Below, piece after piece: positions 4,783 through 6,604 of a stretch of 6,604 nucleotides of DNA. Made by a program: the position numbers and the translations under genes. The notes under the pieces were generated by a model that was given only the letters and a program-made list of their open reading frames with translations, did no database searches and was not told the DNA's origin. How positions within the stretch are numbered: the stretch's first letter is position 1; every line of letters starts with the position of its first letter. Source of the stretch: Verrucomicrobiales bacterium (GTDB taxonomy: Bacteria > Verrucomicrobiota > Verrucomicrobiia > Verrucomicrobiales > DEV007); the NCBI GenBank assembly GCA_023253615.1, contig JALRFZ010000347.1, forward strand, positions 1-6,604, read 5' to 3'.

Positions 4783-6604
4783 TCACCGCTTCGGCGCGAA
4801 GTCCCATGGCTCGGTTGGCATGCCCATTTTCTTCAGGAACACGCCCGAAGAAAACGCGAGGTACATCGCCCCATCGCCCTCCGCAAATCGGTTGCGGGCG
4901 TAGAGCGTTTCCATCACGGGAATGAGCGCCTTGGCTTTTTCCCCGAGCAGCTCGACGGCGCGGCAGGCACGCAGGGCGGTCCACCAGTCTTCGCTGATCA
5001 GTTCGCGTCCAAGCACCTGCACGGCCTCGTAGCGGTTTTTCTCGGAGACGTCGGCCATCCAGGCGGCCGCCTCGATCCGCACGGCGACATCGACATCGTC
5101 CATGGAATCATAGAGCTCCTCGAGGAGGGCTTCGTCCTTCGGGAAAGCTTCGCGCAGGGCCACGATGGCCCAGAAGCGCACCGCCGCGTCGCCGTCGCGG
5201 GCGAGCTCGAGCAGGTCGGCGCGTTCGCCCTTGCCCACGAGATCGGCCGTCGCCCAGATCTTTTCGAGATCGGGACGGTGCGAGGACTTGCCCTCGGCGA
5301 TCTCGCGGAGGGGGCGGTTTTCATCGACGATAAAGCTGACCATGAGGGACTCGGGCAGCACGCCGAGATCGAGGATCTCCATCCGCTTTTTCACGAAGGC
5401 GGCCCGGTGCGCTTCGAGCGCCGCCTTCTGTGCGTCGTTCAGGTCGCCTTCGAGCAGGTTCACGAGATTCTGCGGATCGGCCTTCACGTCGTAGAACTCT
5501 TCGATCGGGCGGGTCGGCCCGGCGTAGGCCTTTTGGGGTTTTGTCAGGCTGTCGGCGTTCGCCGCGGCGTGGCGGAAGATTTCCTGCTGGATCGCGCCCT
5601 GGTCGGAATAGACGCTCGGCTGGGCCCAGGAGAGGTGCGGCAGGTAGTTGCGGATGTAGAGAAAGTCCTTGCTGCGGATCGAGCGCGAGAGATCGAAGAC
5701 CTCGTCGACCCGGTCGCGGAATCCGTAGACGTACTCCGCCTCGGGCGCGGCCTTGGGACCGAGGAAGACCTGACCCTGCATCGCCTTCGGCACCTCGAGA
5801 CCGGCGAGCGAAAGCACCGTCGGCGCGAAATCGACGAAGGTGACGAGGCGATCGACCGTGCCGCCCGCCTCGGCCGGAGCGAGGTGCTTCCACTTTTCGG
5901 GGAAACGCACCATCAGCGGCACGTGCATCCCGCTGTCGTGGAGGAGCCGTTTGTGGCGCGGCATGCCGGACCCGTGGTCGGAGTAGAAGAAGACGATCGT
6001 GTCATCGGCGAGGCCGTCTTTCTCAAGCTGTTCGAGGAGAGCGCCGACCTGCTGGTCGAGCACGCTGACGCAGTCGTGGAAACGCGCCAGCTCGCGCCGC
6101 ACCACCTCGGTGTCGGGGTAGTAGGGGGGCACCGTGATCTTCGCCGGATCGTGGATCTGGTCGGCGGGCAGCTTCGACTGCACGAGATCGCGGAAAACCT
6201 CGTAGGGCCACACCATCGTCGCGGACTGGTGCGAGACCATGTGGTTGATCACGGTGAAGAAGGGCTGGCCTTCCTGGCGCGAGCGGCTGCTCCATGACGC
6301 GGTCGGGCTGATCTCATCCCAGGCCTCCTGGATGAGGCGCATCTCGTCGCTCGTGTTGTAATCGGTCTTGATCTGGTTCGTCGTGAAGTAGCCGGCCTCG
6401 CGGAGGTAGGTCGGGAAGGCGTCGACGGAGGGAGGCAGGGGGAAAGTCGAGCGCATCTGGCTGGTCCCGAGGCTGGGCGCCCACATCCCGGTGAGGAGGG
6501 TCGAGCGCGAGGGCGAACAAACCGGGGCGGCGGCGAAGGCGCTGGTGTAGCGGACCGACTCCTTGGCGAAGGCGTCGAGGTTCGGCGTCGATGCGTAGGC
6601 GTCG
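4783..6604 (-). CDS. Type I (formylglycine) sulfatase with C-terminal HEAT repeats, 5' end outside the window
   Basis: The frame enters from the right edge and runs 606 codons to the TGA at 4785-4783. The first in-window ATG (6486-6484) is not the start, because the frame continues upstream in sulfatase sequence: VCSPSRSTLLTG, with the C-x-P-S-R core whose cysteine (codon 6519-6517) is matured to formylglycine, lies just before it. The metal-binding N-terminal aspartates and any signal peptide are off the window. Counting visible residues from 6603: C29; SLGTSQMRS just after the signature; K79 in IKTDYNT; NHMVSH at 120-125; SDHGSG with D209 and H210 at the metal site; GMHVPLMVRFPEKW; then EEFYDVKADPQNLVNL, the usual sulfatase closing segment, near 368-383. 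About 447-594 (roughly 4820-5265) is helical with HEAT-like repeats (DAAVRFWAIVALRE, DVAVRIEAAAWMADV, WWTALRACRAVELLG). The arrangement resembles the heparan N-sulfatase-like S1 sulfatases of PVC bacteria; the substrate, probably a sulfated glycan, is inferred. An FGE (SumF-type) enzyme would be needed elsewhere. Confidence 0.93.
   Translation of the reverse strand, partial: DAYASTPNLDAFAKESVRYTSAFAAAPVCSPSRSTLLTGMWAPSLGTSQMRSTFPLPPSVDAFPTYLREAGYFTTNQIKTDYNTSDEMRLIQEAWDEISPTASWSSRSRQEGQPFFTVINHMVSHQSATMVWPYEVFRDLVQSKLPADQIHDPAKITVPPYYPDTEVVRRELARFHDCVSVLDQQVGALLEQLEKDGLADDTIVFFYSDHGSGMPRHKRLLHDSGMHVPLMVRFPEKWKHLAPAEAGGTVDRLVTFVDFAPTVLSLAGLEVPKAMQGQVFLGPKAAPEAEYVYGFRDRVDEVFDLSRSIRSKDFLYIRNYLPHLSWAQPSVYSDQGAIQQEIFRHAAANADSLTKPQKAYAGPTRPIEEFYDVKADPQNLVNLLEGDLNDAQKAALEAHRAAFVKKRMEILDLGVLPESLMVSFIVDENRPLREIAEGKSSHRPDLEKIWATADLVGKGERADLLELARDGDAAVRFWAIVALREAFPKDEALLEELYDSMDDVDVAVRIEAAAWMADVSEKNRYEAVQVLGRELISEDWWTALRACRAVELLGEKAKALIPVMETLYARNRFAEGDGAMYLAFSSGVFLKKMGMPTEPWDFAPKR

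Noticed and set aside
1..6604. CRISPR arrays, tRNA or rRNA genes, insertion sequences, toxin-antitoxin or defence systems
   Set aside because: I found no regularly spaced direct repeats, tRNA-like cloverleaf, transposase or integrase frame, or defence-type domains in any frame.

Overview
The window is best read as a short bacterial metagenome-type contig built from unlike pieces. From about position 795 to the right end it is one coherent block of high-GC DNA that looks like the Verrucomicrobiota/Planctomycetota (PVC) group. That block holds a DNA polymerase IV gene, a KpsF/GutQ-type arabinose-5-phosphate isomerase, a secreted PQQ-type beta-propeller protein with the 'DWTEFRGANRDG' opening typical of PVC genomes, and a formylglycine sulfatase with a HEAT-repeat tail. 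The first ~795 bases do not belong with it. They hold an in-frame internal slice of an actinobacterial-type leucyl-tRNA synthetase, preceded by ~120-140 bases of lower-GC3 sequence with the tight gene packing of a phage or other compact genome.

Layout. Positions 3-119 are the tail of an unrecognised gene whose stop overlaps the next start by one base (TGATG). Positions 119-844 are an open frame that is LeuRS from about codon 8 to about 793 and lacks both ends of the enzyme. Close to 795 the sequence switches to the antisense N-terminus of a family 2 glycosyltransferase (start at 863, minus strand), cut off after about 23 codons. A 55-base divergent gap leads to dinB (919-1983, +), then kdsD (2057-3031, +), then an intergenic stretch with palindromes and a clean intrinsic terminator (3135-3163). 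On the minus strand follow the PQQ-propeller gene (3168-4430), a 352-base spacer full of imperfect inverted and direct repeats (4431-4782), and the sulfatase (4783 to beyond the right edge).

Function. DinB is a translesion polymerase with an intact active site and clamp-binding tail. KdsD makes arabinose 5-phosphate for Kdo, so the host makes lipopolysaccharide and is Gram-negative, whereas the LeuRS slice looks Gram-positive actinobacterial; this is a further argument that the left end is foreign or misjoined. The PQQ-propeller and sulfatase genes fit the secreted sulfated-glycan-degrading repertoire common in PVC bacteria.

I did not find a previously undescribed system. The most useful observations are the two probable chimeric joins at the left end, the repeat-rich spacer at 4525-4744, and the fact that the sulfatase frame continues upstream of its first in-window ATG and carries its catalytic cysteine there.
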